A stretch of 64,000 bases of DNA from Amycolatopsis coloradensis (lineage in GTDB: Bacteria; Actinomycetota; Actinomycetes; Mycobacteriales; Pseudonocardiaceae). This document shows positions 9,477 to 17,538 of this stretch, piece by piece (the stretch's first letter is position 1; the number at the start of each line of letters is the position of its first letter). Where the stretch lies: NCBI RefSeq assembly GCF_037997115.1, contig NZ_CP150484.1, positions 2,081,776 through 2,145,775 of the forward strand, written 5' to 3'. The notes below the pieces were generated by a model. It made no database searches. It had not been told where the DNA came from and saw only the letters and a program-made list of their open reading frames with translations. A program made the translations under genes and the position numbers.

Positions 9477-9504
9477 GATCGTATGGTCCGCGCCCCATAC
9501 GATC
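9477..9504. promoter_or_regulatory. Palindromic operator candidate upstream of the orphan binding protein
   Basis: Perfect 10-bp inverted repeat GATCGTATGG N8 CCATACGATC, 36 bp upstream of the GTG at 9441 in the divergent gap to the NIT kinase. The symmetry and half-site spacing suit a dimeric repressor. No cognate regulator gene is adjacent. Confidence 0.55.
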
Positions 9505-9544
9505 GCCTGGGGGAGGCGCCCCGATGGCGCGGCTTTCGATCGTT

Positions 9545-9576
9545 CCCGAACCTTGTTACTCTACAGTAGGTTCGGG
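9545..9576. promoter_or_regulatory. Palindrome upstream of the orphan NIT kinase
   Basis: Inverted repeat CCCGAACC...GGTTCGGG with an inner TACT/AGTA pair, ending 13 bp before the ATG at 9590. It may be an operator or a 5' leader hairpin that hides the start region. Confidence 0.45.
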
Positions 9577-9589
9577 CTCTCGTCCCCGG

Positions 9590-12304
9590 ATGTCAGCCAT
9601 GGGAAAGGGTCCCGTGGTGGGAAAAGGAAACCAGGTGGCCCGTCGCGACAAACGTCCCCGTGGGGGCGACGCGGCGGAACGGCATCCTCGTGTCGGCGGA
9701 CGCTGGCGGCTGCGGAACTGGCACCTGCGTACCAAACTCTTCGTGGTACTCCTGATTCCCGCCCTCGCGGTGGTCGCCCTCGTCGGGCTCCGGGTCAACT
9801 CCGACCTGCGGGACGCGAGGCAGCTGGCCGAGTTCGCCACCCGCGGCCGCGTCGACAGCACCGTCGCCGAGGCCGTGCACCAGCTCCAGCGCGAACGAGA
9901 CCTCACCGTCCGGTTCGTCGCCGGCGATCGCAAGGGCGACCTTTCCGAACTGACCGAGCAGCGCAAGCGCGTCGACGAGGCCATCGGCACGTTCGACCGG
10001 ACGCTCGGCGAGAGCAAGAGCAGGCTCGGCGGCAAGACCGCGACCAGCCTGCAGCAGACCAGCGACCGGCTGCGCGTGCTGACCGGGCTCCGCTTTTCCG
10101 CGGAACACTCCGCTTTTCCCGCCGACGCGGTGCTCCGCTCCTACAGCGACCTGATCTCCGGTCTGCTCGACATCAGCGATTCCACCGCCGCCGACGTGTC
10201 CGACCCGGATCTGGGGAAGCTCCGCCTCGCGGGCAACGCGCTCGCGCGGGTCAAGGACCAGATGTCGGTCAAACGCGCGATCATGGCGGCCGCGCTGGCG
10301 CAGGGCGGTCTCAACCGGGACAGGACCCGCGCGCTGCTCGGCGCGGAGGCCGAACTCGCCGCCGCCCGCAACGACTACCGCACGTTCGCGACCCCCGAAC
10401 AGCAGCGGATGTACGACGACACGGTCATCGGCCTGATCGTCGACATCGGCAACGACATGGTCGAATCGGCGCTCATCCGCGCGGAGAACGATCAGGGGCT
10501 CGGCGGGCTGGATCCGAACCAGTGGGACACCTCGGCCACCTATACGGTGAATCTGGCCCACCAGGTGCAGCAGGCGCTGCTCGTCCAGCTTCAGGAACGC
10601 ACCGACTCCCTCGCGGCGCAGGCGAGGACGTCCGCGATCTGGGACGGCGGCATCGTGCTCGCCGTGCTGGTCATCGCCGGGGTGCTCTCGGTGATCATCG
10701 CGCGTTCGCTGCTGCGGCCGCTGCGGATCCTGCGCCGCAGCGCGCTGCATGTCGCCGAACACCAGCTGCCGGCGGCCGTCGAAGGACTGCTGAGCGACCC
10801 CGAACCGCAGCCGGAGAACCTGCGGCGGCGGCTGGCCGTCGCTCCGGTGCCGGTGTTCAGCCGCGAGGAACTCGGCCAGGTGGCGCGCGCGTTCGACGCG
10901 GTGCACGGCGAGGCCGTCCGGCTCGCCGGGGAACAGGCCATGCTGCGGGAGAACATCAACGCGATGTTCGTGAACCTGTCGCAGCGGAGCCAGGATCTCG
11001 TCGAACGGCAGTTGTCCGTGCTGGACCGGATGGAAGCCGACGAACAGGATCCCGACACGCTCGCCGGGCTTTTCGAACTCGACCATCTCGCGACCCGGAT
11101 GCGCCGCAACAGTGAGAACCTGCTGGTGCTGTCCGGAACCGACGTCGTCCGTGAGGACGGTGGCGCCGTCGTCGCCGACGAGATCATCGGCGCCGCGCTC
11201 TCGGAGGTCGAGCACTACCAGCGGATCGAACTCGGCCCGGCGCCGCGGATCGCGGTACGCGGCGAGGCCGTCAACGATCTCGTGCACGTGGTCTCCGAGT
11301 TGCTGGAGAACGCGACCCGCTATTCGGATCAGAGCACGATGGTGCAGGTCGAGGGGCACGAGACCGACCGCGGGGAATGGCAGATCGAGATCACCGACCA
11401 CGGTGCCGGGATGCCGCAGGCGGAGATCGACCGCACCAACGCGCGGCTGGCGAACCCGCCGGACGTCGACGTCGAGGTCTCCCGGCGGATGGGCCTGTTC
11501 GTGGTCGCGACGCTGGCGATCCGGCACCGTATCGACGTCCGTCTCCGGTCCGCCGACGGCGGCGGGATCACCGCGGTGGTCGTCGTACCCGCCGAGCTCA
11601 TCGTCGAAGCGCCCCGGCCCGCCCCGATGCCGGAACCCGTGCCCGTCACCGTCGTCGTCCCGGAGCCGGAACCCGAGCCGCCGCTGGAAGTCCCGCCGCT
11701 GCCCGAGCCGGAGGAGAGCGTCGACGAGTCGCGGTTCGCGCCCGTGCTGGACCCCGGCCCGCTGCGGCGCGCTCCCGTCGTCGAGCGCGAGACCCAGCCG
11801 GAATGGCCGTCTTCGGACGACGACGCCGTCACCCATCTCGAACTGGATTCGCCGACCGAACGGATGCCCAAGTACCAGAGCGTGCTTTCGCAGTGGTTCG
11901 ACCACGGCGGCCCGCGCGAAGGGCCTTCGCCCGCGGAACCCGGCCCGCCTTCCTTGCCTTCGTTCGAGCCGGTCAAGAACGCCGTGCCCGAGGAACCCGC
12001 GCAGGATCCGGACGAGCCGACCGAACCGACGCTGAAGCCGCTGGAGCCGAAGGAAAAGGAGCCGGAACCGGCTTGGCCGACGCCCGCCGAGCTGGAACAG
12101 GAGGACGGGGCGGAGGAGACCTGGCCGGTGCTGCCCGCCGTCGTTCCCGAGGCCCGGTCGCAGGACGACAGGCCGGAGAAGCCGCGAGGGGAGAGGCCGA
12201 TACTCTCACTTTCCCCCGAAGCGGTCCGTGAACGGATGACCAGCCTGCAAGGCGGATTCCGGCGCGGTCGCCACGCCAGGGGTGACGACAACCCCTCGGA
12301 TTGA
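9590..12304 (+). CDS. NIT-domain sensor histidine kinase, CvnA-like, orphan
   Basis: A 904-aa membrane kinase. TM1 is about residues 50-67, then an extracellular nitrate/nitrite-sensing-like (NIT) helical domain, TM2 about 350-370, a HAMP linker, a dimerisation segment with [14 protein letters not shown], and a GHKL ATPase with N-box ELLENATRYS (about 570) and G1 box DHGAGM (about 603). The last 250 aa are Pro/Glu-rich and disordered but contain YQSVLSQWF near 762 and a GRHA end motif, both shared with the kinase at 22087. The start is uncertain: ATG 9590, ATG 9599 or a GTG near 9613 are possible. No roadblock, DUF742 or GTPase gene follows. Confidence 0.85.
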   Translation: MSAMGKGPVVGKGNQVARRDKRPRGGDAAERHPRVGGRWRLRNWHLRTKLFVVLLIPALAVVALVGLRVNSDLRDARQLAEFATRGRVDSTVAEAVHQLQRERDLTVRFVAGDRKGDLSELTEQRKRVDEAIGTFDRTLGESKSRLGGKTATSLQQTSDRLRVLTGLRFSAEHSAFPADAVLRSYSDLISGLLDISDSTAADVSDPDLGKLRLAGNALARVKDQMSVKRAIMAAALAQGGLNRDRTRALLGAEAELAAARNDYRTFATPEQQRMYDDTVIGLIVDIGNDMVESALIRAENDQGLGGLDPNQWDTSATYTVNLAHQVQQALLVQLQERTDSLAAQARTSAIWDGGIVLAVLVIAGVLSVIIARSLLRPLRILRRSALHVAEHQLPAAVEGLLSDPEPQPENLRRRLAVAPVPVFSREELGQVARAFDAVHGEAVRLAGEQAMLRENINAMFVNLSQRSQDLVERQLSVLDRMEADEQDPDTLAGLFELDHLATRMRRNSENLLVLSGTDVVREDGGAVVADEIIGAALSEVEHYQRIELGPAPRIAVRGEAVNDLVHVVSELLENATRYSDQSTMVQVEGHETDRGEWQIEITDHGAGMPQAEIDRTNARLANPPDVDVEVSRRMGLFVVATLAIRHRIDVRLRSADGGGITAVVVVPAELIVEAPRPAPMPEPVPVTVVVPEPEPEPPLEVPPLPEPEESVDESRFAPVLDPGPLRRAPVVERETQPEWPSSDDDAVTHLELDSPTERMPKYQSVLSQWFDHGGPREGPSPAEPGPPSLPSFEPVKNAVPEEPAQDPDEPTEPTLKPLEPKEKEPEPAWPTPAELEQEDGAEETWPVLPAVVPEARSQDDRPEKPRGERPILSLSPEAVRERMTSLQGGFRRGRHARGDDNPSD

Positions 12305-12425
12305 GCGAATGTGCGGAGCTGCGATGTACCCGGAAGGCGACCCTGAGCTTGAACCCGCCTCCGCCGAAGGCTCCGCTATCGCGGCCGCGGGTTCACCGAC
12401 AGACACTGAGCGAATTGGAAGGTCC

Positions 12426-13103
12426 ATGACCCCGAAAACCGGCCTGCTGGAAGTGATCGCGCTGACCGCGGTGGACGCGGAGCGCGCGCAGGAGGGCGGG
12501 GCCGATCGCCTCGAACTGGTCAGCGACATGGCCAGCGACGGTCTCACCCCGTCGGTCGAGACGGTGCGCGACGTGCTCGGCGCCACCGATCTCCCGGTGC
12601 GGGTCATGCTGCGCGACAACATGTCCTTCGCCGCCGGTGACCTCGACGGGCTGCGTGCGGACGCGGTGCGCCTGATCGACGCGGGCGCGCGGGAGTTCGT
12701 CTTCGGTTTCCTGGACCTGGAAAGCGAAATCGACGTCGAAGCCTGCGAGACCCTGGTCAAGGAGCTCGACGGGCTGCCGTGGACCTTTCACCGCGCCATC
12801 GACCGCGCGCGGGATCCGTTGCGCGCCTACGACCAGTTGACCGGCCTCGGCTGCGACACGGTGCTCGCGGCCGGGCATCCGCACGGCGTCGCGCACGGGC
12901 TTTCGGTGCTGCAGCGGCTCGCCCGGCGTGAGGACGGGCCTCGGCTGCTGGTCGGCGGCGGCCTGCGGGCGCAGCAGGTGCATCTGCTGCGAGCGGGCGG
13001 GGTCGGCGCGTTCCACGTCGGCGGCGCGGTCCGTCCAGGCGGCTGGGAGTCCGATGTGGACGTCGCCGCCGTTCGCGAGTGGGCGGCGCTGGTCAAGGAG
13101 TAG
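12426..13103 (+). CDS. cutC: CutC family protein
   Basis: A 225-aa TIM-barrel protein of the CutC family (LLEVIALTAVDAERAQEGGADRLEL is the N-terminal signature, followed by FHRAIDRARDP and LLVGGGLRAQQV). CutC was linked to copper homeostasis in E. coli, but its biochemical role is not settled. ATG at 12426 has GGAAGG five bases upstream. It follows the kinase by about 120 bp and may be co-transcribed; a functional link is not evident. Confidence 0.85.
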   Translation: MTPKTGLLEVIALTAVDAERAQEGGADRLELVSDMASDGLTPSVETVRDVLGATDLPVRVMLRDNMSFAAGDLDGLRADAVRLIDAGAREFVFGFLDLESEIDVEACETLVKELDGLPWTFHRAIDRARDPLRAYDQLTGLGCDTVLAAGHPHGVAHGLSVLQRLARREDGPRLLVGGGLRAQQVHLLRAGGVGAFHVGGAVRPGGWESDVDVAAVREWAALVKE

Positions 13104-13342
13104 GTCCCGAACGCCGGTACCGCGCGGCGCCGTCTCGCTCCGCATGCCGTGAAGGCCTCTTTCCCTGCCCTCAAGGTCAGGGCCCGGCGAAGTCGCCTAA
13201 ACGCTGGCCGGTGCCGTTCTTGGTGATTCGAGGTGGACCTCCCGAACGGGCCGATGACAGAGGCCCTGAACGGACGGTGTCCACAAGGGACGCCAGAGGA
13301 CAGATGAATGTCCGTTTGATGCTCATCTGTACGGTTTTGACC
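13104..13342. other. Non-coding stretch left of the IS element
   Basis: No gene seen. A partial GTGAAGGCCTC repeat at about 13148-13185 matches the hairpin family at 5885. The rest shows nothing recognisable up to the split hairpin arm at 13343. Confidence 0.6.
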
Positions 13343-13360
13343 GGGGTCGTGAGTGATAAG

Positions 13361-13376
13361 GACGGTTCTAACCCTC
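13361..13376. repeat. Target-site duplication, left copy
   Basis: GACGGTTCTAACCCTC, identical to 14688-14703. A 16-bp match slightly exceeds the usual upper size for this family, so one or two bases may match by chance. Confidence 0.8.
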
Positions 13377-14687
13377 TGTCCTGTTTCAGGACCTCACGGA
13401 CAGATGTGTTTCAGTACTTGTCGGACAGTTTTGGGTTGGTCAGTGGTTGGTAGCGTATTGCTCTGTTGAGGGTGAGCTGGCGGGCGAGTGTGTCGCCGAT
13501 CATGATGACGACGCGGTCGCCCTGCCAGAACACGGTGGCGCTCTGGCCGGCCCAGTGTCGGCCTAGCACGATGGAGCAGCCGGAGAAGGCGATGACCCCG
13601 GTGCTGGAGACGGGGCGTTGGGTGGTTCCGCTGGGAGCTGTGGAGCCTTCGGGTGGAGTGGCTTTGGGACTGGCGTCGTAGCGTTGCTGCGGGGTCTGGC
13701 CGTCGAGGCTCTGGTGTCTTCGGTTGTTGTAGATTGTGCGGTAGTCGTCGAGCAGCTGTTGCAGGGCGGCAAGATTCTCGGCCGGGGGCCGGGCGGCGAG
13801 CCATTTCTGCAGAGTCTGATGGACGCGTTCGTTCTTGCCGCAGGTTTGCGGGTGATAGACCGACGAGGCGATCGTGGTGACGCCGTGTTCGGCGAGGTGA
13901 CGTTCCAGATCGGCCATCCAGCCGCGGTGTTTGCCGGAGAAAGCCAGCCCGTTGTCGGACAACAGTTTCACCGGCGCCCCGTAGCAGGCGATGGCCAGTT
14001 GCACTGCGGTCCAGGTGTCAGCACCGTTCTCGCTGACCGCGGCATAGGAGCCGACATCGAGGCGGGAATGGTCATCCAGGATCTGGATGATGCAGACCTT
14101 GGTGCCGTCGGCCAGGTAGTGCTCCGTCCCATCGATCTGCCAGCAGCCGTTCGGGTCCGGGTACTGGAACCGGCGCCGCGTGCGGGGCTTCTTGCGTGGC
14201 TCGGGTTCGATCTGGCCGCGATCACGCAGGATCCGGTAGATCGACGACTGCGAGGGCGGCGGGAGCATCCCGGCGTCCTCCAGACGCCAGCGAATCGAGA
14301 TCGGCCCGTTGTCCAGGCCTTCCTCCTCGAGCTCTTTACGGGCCCGCAGCACCGCCTCGGCCACCTCCTCACCCAGCGCGGACGGATGGCTCAGCGGAGC
14401 GGTGCTGCGGCAGGCGAACCCGACGGTCCCCTCGCTCCGGAACCGAGCCACATACCGATAGAAGGTGTCACGGGAAACCCCGTGCTCGCGACAGAACCGC
14501 GCCACGTTGATCTTCTCGCCCGCAGCCGACCTGACGATCGCGGCGACGAACTCAGGATCCATCGGAAAACCTGCTCTGCCCATCGCCGCATGATCACCAC
14601 ACAAGCCCTGGTCACCACGCCGACAAGCCGGTCAGTGTCCGTGAGGTCCTGAAACATCAACTGTCCGACATGTCCTGAACTCAGACA
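13377..14687 (-). mobile_element. IS481-family insertion sequence, about 1.31 kb
   Basis: The element runs from TGTC at 13377 to GACA at 14687 and has imperfect terminal inverted repeats with the shared core TTCAGGAC...CGGACAG...GTTTCAG. A secondary pair, GGACCTCACGGACA / TGTCCGTGAGGTCC, lies just inside. It encodes one transposase and is flanked by identical 16-bp direct repeats, so it is intact and probably a recent arrival. Confidence 0.88.
13411..14583 (-). CDS. IS481-family transposase
   Basis: A 390-aa DDE transposase. The N-terminus has a helix-turn-helix (NVARFCREHGVSRDTFYRY). The rve integrase core shows Asp in WQIDGTEHYL, Asp in LLSDNG and Glu in CGKNERVHQTLQ, with the family's YNNRRHQSL motif after it. 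ATG at 14583 is preferred over a TTG at 14604. The frame is intact, with no frameshift. Confidence 0.92.
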   Translation of the reverse strand: MGRAGFPMDPEFVAAIVRSAAGEKINVARFCREHGVSRDTFYRYVARFRSEGTVGFACRSTAPLSHPSALGEEVAEAVLRARKELEEEGLDNGPISIRWRLEDAGMLPPPSQSSIYRILRDRGQIEPEPRKKPRTRRRFQYPDPNGCWQIDGTEHYLADGTKVCIIQILDDHSRLDVGSYAAVSENGADTWTAVQLAIACYGAPVKLLSDNGLAFSGKHRGWMADLERHLAEHGVTTIASSVYHPQTCGKNERVHQTLQKWLAARPPAENLAALQQLLDDYRTIYNNRRHQSLDGQTPQQRYDASPKATPPEGSTAPSGTTQRPVSSTGVIAFSGCSIVLGRHWAGQSATVFWQGDRVVIMIGDTLARQLTLNRAIRYQPLTNPKLSDKY

Positions 14688-14703
14688 GACGGTTCTAACC
14701 CTC
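14688..14703. repeat. Target-site duplication, right copy
   Basis: GACGGTTCTAACCCTC, identical to 13361-13376. Confidence 0.8.
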
Positions 14704-14721
14704 CTTATCGCTCACGACCCC

Positions 14722-14963
14722 TTCGCAAAATGCTCGAATCGGGCACGGTCACCCCGAAGCGTCCCCTGTGGACAGTCGAGAAGTGTCAGGCCATCGTGAG
14801 GGGTCCTCCGCCACCCACTTGGGCAGCGTGAACACGACTCTGCCGGAACCCTGGCCCTCAAGGTAGGCAAGGAGGCCTTCATTCCACTCGCGACCCCGTA
14901 CCGAGGCCATGAACACGGGGTCAGGTCCAGACCACACACGGTGATACGAGGTTGCATCTTCAA
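14722..14963. other. Gap between IS and decarboxylase gene
   Basis: No gene seen. It contains a partial GGCAAGGAGGCCTTCA repeat (about 14870-14885) of the family at 5885. The 3' part should hold the promoter of the downstream decarboxylase. Confidence 0.55.
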
Positions 14964-14985
14964 CTATCCGGTACCGACCAGATAG
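14964..14985. promoter_or_regulatory. Operator-like palindrome at the decarboxylase start
   Basis: CTATCCGGTAC / CGACCAGATAG is an imperfect 11+11 palindrome (CTATCnGGT half-sites) ending 3 bp before the GTG at 14989. Binding here would block transcription or initiation. The gene has no good Shine-Dalgarno, so a short or absent leader is possible. Confidence 0.5.
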
Positions 14986-14988
14986 CGT

Positions 14989-16578
14989 GTGGCCATGGCT
15001 ACCCGCACCGTACGTGACGCGACCAGGGAACTGCTGCGCGATCTGGGCCTGACCACCGTTTTCGGCAATCCCGGTACGACCGAGATCGCCTTCCTGACGG
15101 AATGGCCCGACGACTTCACCTACGTGCTCGCGCTCCACGAGGCGTCCGTCGTCGCGATGGCCGACGGGTACGCCCGCGCGAGCAGGCGGGCGGCGCTGGT
15201 GAACCTGCATTCCGCCGGCGGGGTCGGCCACGCGCTCGGGCATATCTTCACCGCGTACCGCAACAACGCCCCGCTGATCATCCTGGCGGGCCAGCAGACC
15301 AGGTCGCTGCTGCCGGACGATCCGTTCCTCGGCGCCGTCGAGGCGGCGAACTTCCCCAAGCCGTACGTGAAGTGGAGTTGCGAGCCCGCCAGGGCCGAGG
15401 ACGTCCCGGCGGCGCTGGCGCGGGCGTACCACATCGCGACGCAGGCGCCCATGGGTCCGGTGTTCGTCTCGGTGCCGGTGGACGACTGGGACGTCGAGAC
15501 CTCGAAGCCGGTCGTCTCCCGGCCGCGGATCCCCGGCTTCGCGCCCGATCCGTCCGCTTTGGACGAACTGGTGTCCGCCTTGGACGCCGCCGAACGCCCG
15601 GCGATCGTGGTCGGCCCCGGTATCGACGGGGAAGGCGCCGTGCCGGACGTCGTCGAACTGGCCGAGAAGGTGGGCGCCGGGGTCTGGGCGCCGCCGATGG
15701 GAGCGCGCTGCTCGTTCCCCGAGGACCACCCGCAGTTCTTCGGATTCCTGCAGCCGGAACGGAAAGCGCTCGCGAGCGCGCTGACCGAGCACGATCTCGT
15801 GGTCGTCATCGGCGCCCCGGCGTTCACCTACCACGTGTACCGGGGCGAGTCGGAAACCGCGCTGCCGGCGCTGTTCCTGGTCAGCGACGACGAGCAGATC
15901 CTCGCCAGGGCCGCGGAAGGCACCGGCATCCGCGCGACGCCGAAGCTCGCGATCCGCGCGCTGCTGGATCGCGCCGCGCCGCGGGAAGCGCCGAAACCCC
16001 GTACCAGGCTGGAAAAGCCCGCCGCGGTCACGCCGATCACCCCGGCCTTCGCCTACTCCGTGATCTCGGAGGTCCTGCCGGACGACGCGATCGTCGTCGA
16101 AGAGACCCCGAGTCACCGCAACGAACTGCACGACCACCTGCCGATCAAGTCCACCGACACCGGTTTCCTCACGGTCGCCAGCGGCACCCTCGGCTACGGC
16201 CTCCCCGCCGCCGTCGGTGCCGCGCTGGCCCGACCGGACCGCAAGGTCGTCGCGATCCTCGGCGACGGGTCGAGCATGTACTGCGTCCAGGCACTGTGGA
16301 CGGCGGCGCAGCACAACCTGCCGGTGACGTTCGTGATCTTCGACAATGCGCAGTACGCCGCCGTGCGCATCCTCGGCGAGGCCGCGGGCGGCGAGAAGGT
16401 GCCGGGTGTCGACCTCGGCGGTATCGATTTCCCCGCGCTGGCGAAGAGCCTGGGGCTGCGGACGTCGGTCGTCGAGAAGGCCGAGGACCTCAAGCCGGCG
16501 CTGGAGGCCGCGCTGCCGGACGAGCGGCCGCATCTGGTGCACGTCCGCATCGACGCGAACCCGCGCACGCTGTACTGA
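14989..16578 (+). CDS. mdlC: Benzoylformate decarboxylase-like ThDP enzyme
   Basis: A 529-aa thiamin-diphosphate decarboxylase, predicted to convert benzoylformate (phenylglyoxylate) to benzaldehyde and CO2. Aligned from memory with the Pseudomonas putida enzyme it keeps the ThDP Glu (LALHEAS, Glu51), the LHSAGG histidine (His74) and the later active-site His (FTYHVY). The catalytic Ser26 position (FGNPGS) is Thr30 here (FGNPGT), which may alter substrate preference. The C-terminal GDGSSMYCVQALWTAAQHNLP carries the cofactor motif. The start is GTG 14989 or ATG 14995. It is convergent with the ABC ATPase. No other mandelate-pathway gene is nearby. Confidence 0.82.
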   Translation: MAMATRTVRDATRELLRDLGLTTVFGNPGTTEIAFLTEWPDDFTYVLALHEASVVAMADGYARASRRAALVNLHSAGGVGHALGHIFTAYRNNAPLIILAGQQTRSLLPDDPFLGAVEAANFPKPYVKWSCEPARAEDVPAALARAYHIATQAPMGPVFVSVPVDDWDVETSKPVVSRPRIPGFAPDPSALDELVSALDAAERPAIVVGPGIDGEGAVPDVVELAEKVGAGVWAPPMGARCSFPEDHPQFFGFLQPERKALASALTEHDLVVVIGAPAFTYHVYRGESETALPALFLVSDDEQILARAAEGTGIRATPKLAIRALLDRAAPREAPKPRTRLEKPAAVTPITPAFAYSVISEVLPDDAIVVEETPSHRNELHDHLPIKSTDTGFLTVASGTLGYGLPAAVGAALARPDRKVVAILGDGSSMYCVQALWTAAQHNLPVTFVIFDNAQYAAVRILGEAAGGEKVPGVDLGGIDFPALAKSLGLRTSVVEKAEDLKPALEAALPDERPHLVHVRIDANPRTLY

Positions 16579-16585
16579 GCGAGCT

Positions 16586-16628
16586 GAAGGGCGCTTTCCT
16601 CGCGTCACATGCGGGGAAAGCGCCCTTC
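16586..16628. terminator. Bidirectional hairpin between mdlC and the ABC operon
   Basis: Perfect 14-bp arms GAAGGGCGCTTTCC / GGAAAGCGCCCTTC, with a second right-hand arm (GGAAAGTCCCCTTCAGCT, to about 16663) able to pair alternatively with the left arm. It lies between convergent genes, so it probably ends both transcripts. The second arm runs past the ABC ATPase stop. Confidence 0.75.
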
Positions 16629-16656
16629 ATCGCGTCAGATGCGGGGAAAGTCCCCT

Positions 16657-17517
16657 TCAGCTGCTCTTGGCGCGTGCGTCAGAGGCGGAAGCCTCCTGCT
16701 GCGCCAGCTCGTACTCGGCCGCGTCGGAAGCCGCGGCGACGGCTTCGGGGGCACCGCCGTGCAGCAGCCGCGCCACCTCACCGCGCAGCGTCACGAACTC
16801 CGCGGACTCGCGCGTGGTGATCTGGTCCCGTTCCGCGGGCAGCCCGACCGGCAGGTCCGCGACGATCTTCGCCGGCGACTTCGACAGCACCAGCACCCGG
16901 TCCGACAGGTAGACGCTTTCGTCGATGTCGTGCGTGACGACGAGGACCGTGCTCCCGTTCTCGCGCTGAACGCGCCGAGTCAGGTCTTCGAGCTCGAACC
17001 GCGTCTGCGCGTCGACCGACGCGAACGGCTCGTCCATCAGCAGCAGGGCGGGACGGCTGGCCAGCGCCCGCGCGATCGACACACGCTGCTGCATACCGCC
17101 CGAGAGCTGCCACGGGAACTTCGAGCCGACCCCGGACAGACCGACCGACTCCAGCGCCTCCTGCGCCCGCGTGCGGCGTTCCGAGCGGCTCAAGTCGCGC
17201 CACCGCAAGGGGAACTCGACGTTCTTCGCGACCGAGAGCCAGGGGAACAGCGAGCGGCTGTAGTCCTGGAACACGACGGCCAGATCCTCCGGCACCCCGG
17301 AGACGTCGTCGCCGTGCAGGCTGACGCGGCCGGACGTCGGCTTGATCAGCCCGGCGATGCAGCGCAGGAGCGTCGACTTGCCGCAGCCCGACGGGCCGAC
17401 GATGCTCGCGAGCTGTCCCGCTTCGACGGTGAACGACAGGTCGTTGACCGCGACGTGCGCCTTTTCTCCCGCGCCGTACCGGTGGTTGAGCCCGGAGACT
17501 TCGAGCATGGTTGACAT
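16657..17517 (-). CDS. ABC importer ATPase, NitT/TauT (SsuB/TauB) type
   Basis: A 286-aa nucleotide-binding subunit with Walker A GPSGCGKST, Q-loop VFQDYSRSLFPW, signature LSGGMQQR, Walker B LLLMDEPFASVDA and H-loop VTHD. It energises uptake through the two permeases upstream and the binding proteins at 19148 and 20403. About 45 aa follow the ATPase core and end in an Ala/Glu-rich tail. It is the last gene of a leftward operon. Nitrate, taurine, sulfonates or pyrimidine precursors are family substrates; the sequence does not choose among them. Confidence 0.9.
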   Translation of the reverse strand: MSTMLEVSGLNHRYGAGEKAHVAVNDLSFTVEAGQLASIVGPSGCGKSTLLRCIAGLIKPTSGRVSLHGDDVSGVPEDLAVVFQDYSRSLFPWLSVAKNVEFPLRWRDLSRSERRTRAQEALESVGLSGVGSKFPWQLSGGMQQRVSIARALASRPALLLMDEPFASVDAQTRFELEDLTRRVQRENGSTVLVVTHDIDESVYLSDRVLVLSKSPAKIVADLPVGLPAERDQITTRESAEFVTLRGEVARLLHGGAPEAVAAASDAAEYELAQQEASASDARAKSS

Positions 17518-17538
17518 CTTGCTGACCCTTCGAAAGAA

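Larger units (their letters stand above)
13343..14721. repeat. Hairpin repeat split by the IS481 element
   Basis: Left arm 13343-13362 (GGGGTCGTGAGTGATAAGGA) and right arm 14702-14721 (TCCTTATCGCTCACGACCCC) are complementary with one G-T type mismatch. The IS and its target duplication occupy what was the loop. The outer arm shares GTCGTGAGTG with the intact hairpin at 5985-6044. Confidence 0.85.

Noticed and set aside
9065-9589. Upstream in-frame extension of the orphan NIT kinase
   Set aside because: It runs antisense through the binding-protein gene and lacks kinase-family similarity; the protein family begins near the RRWRLRNWHLRTK segment after 9590.
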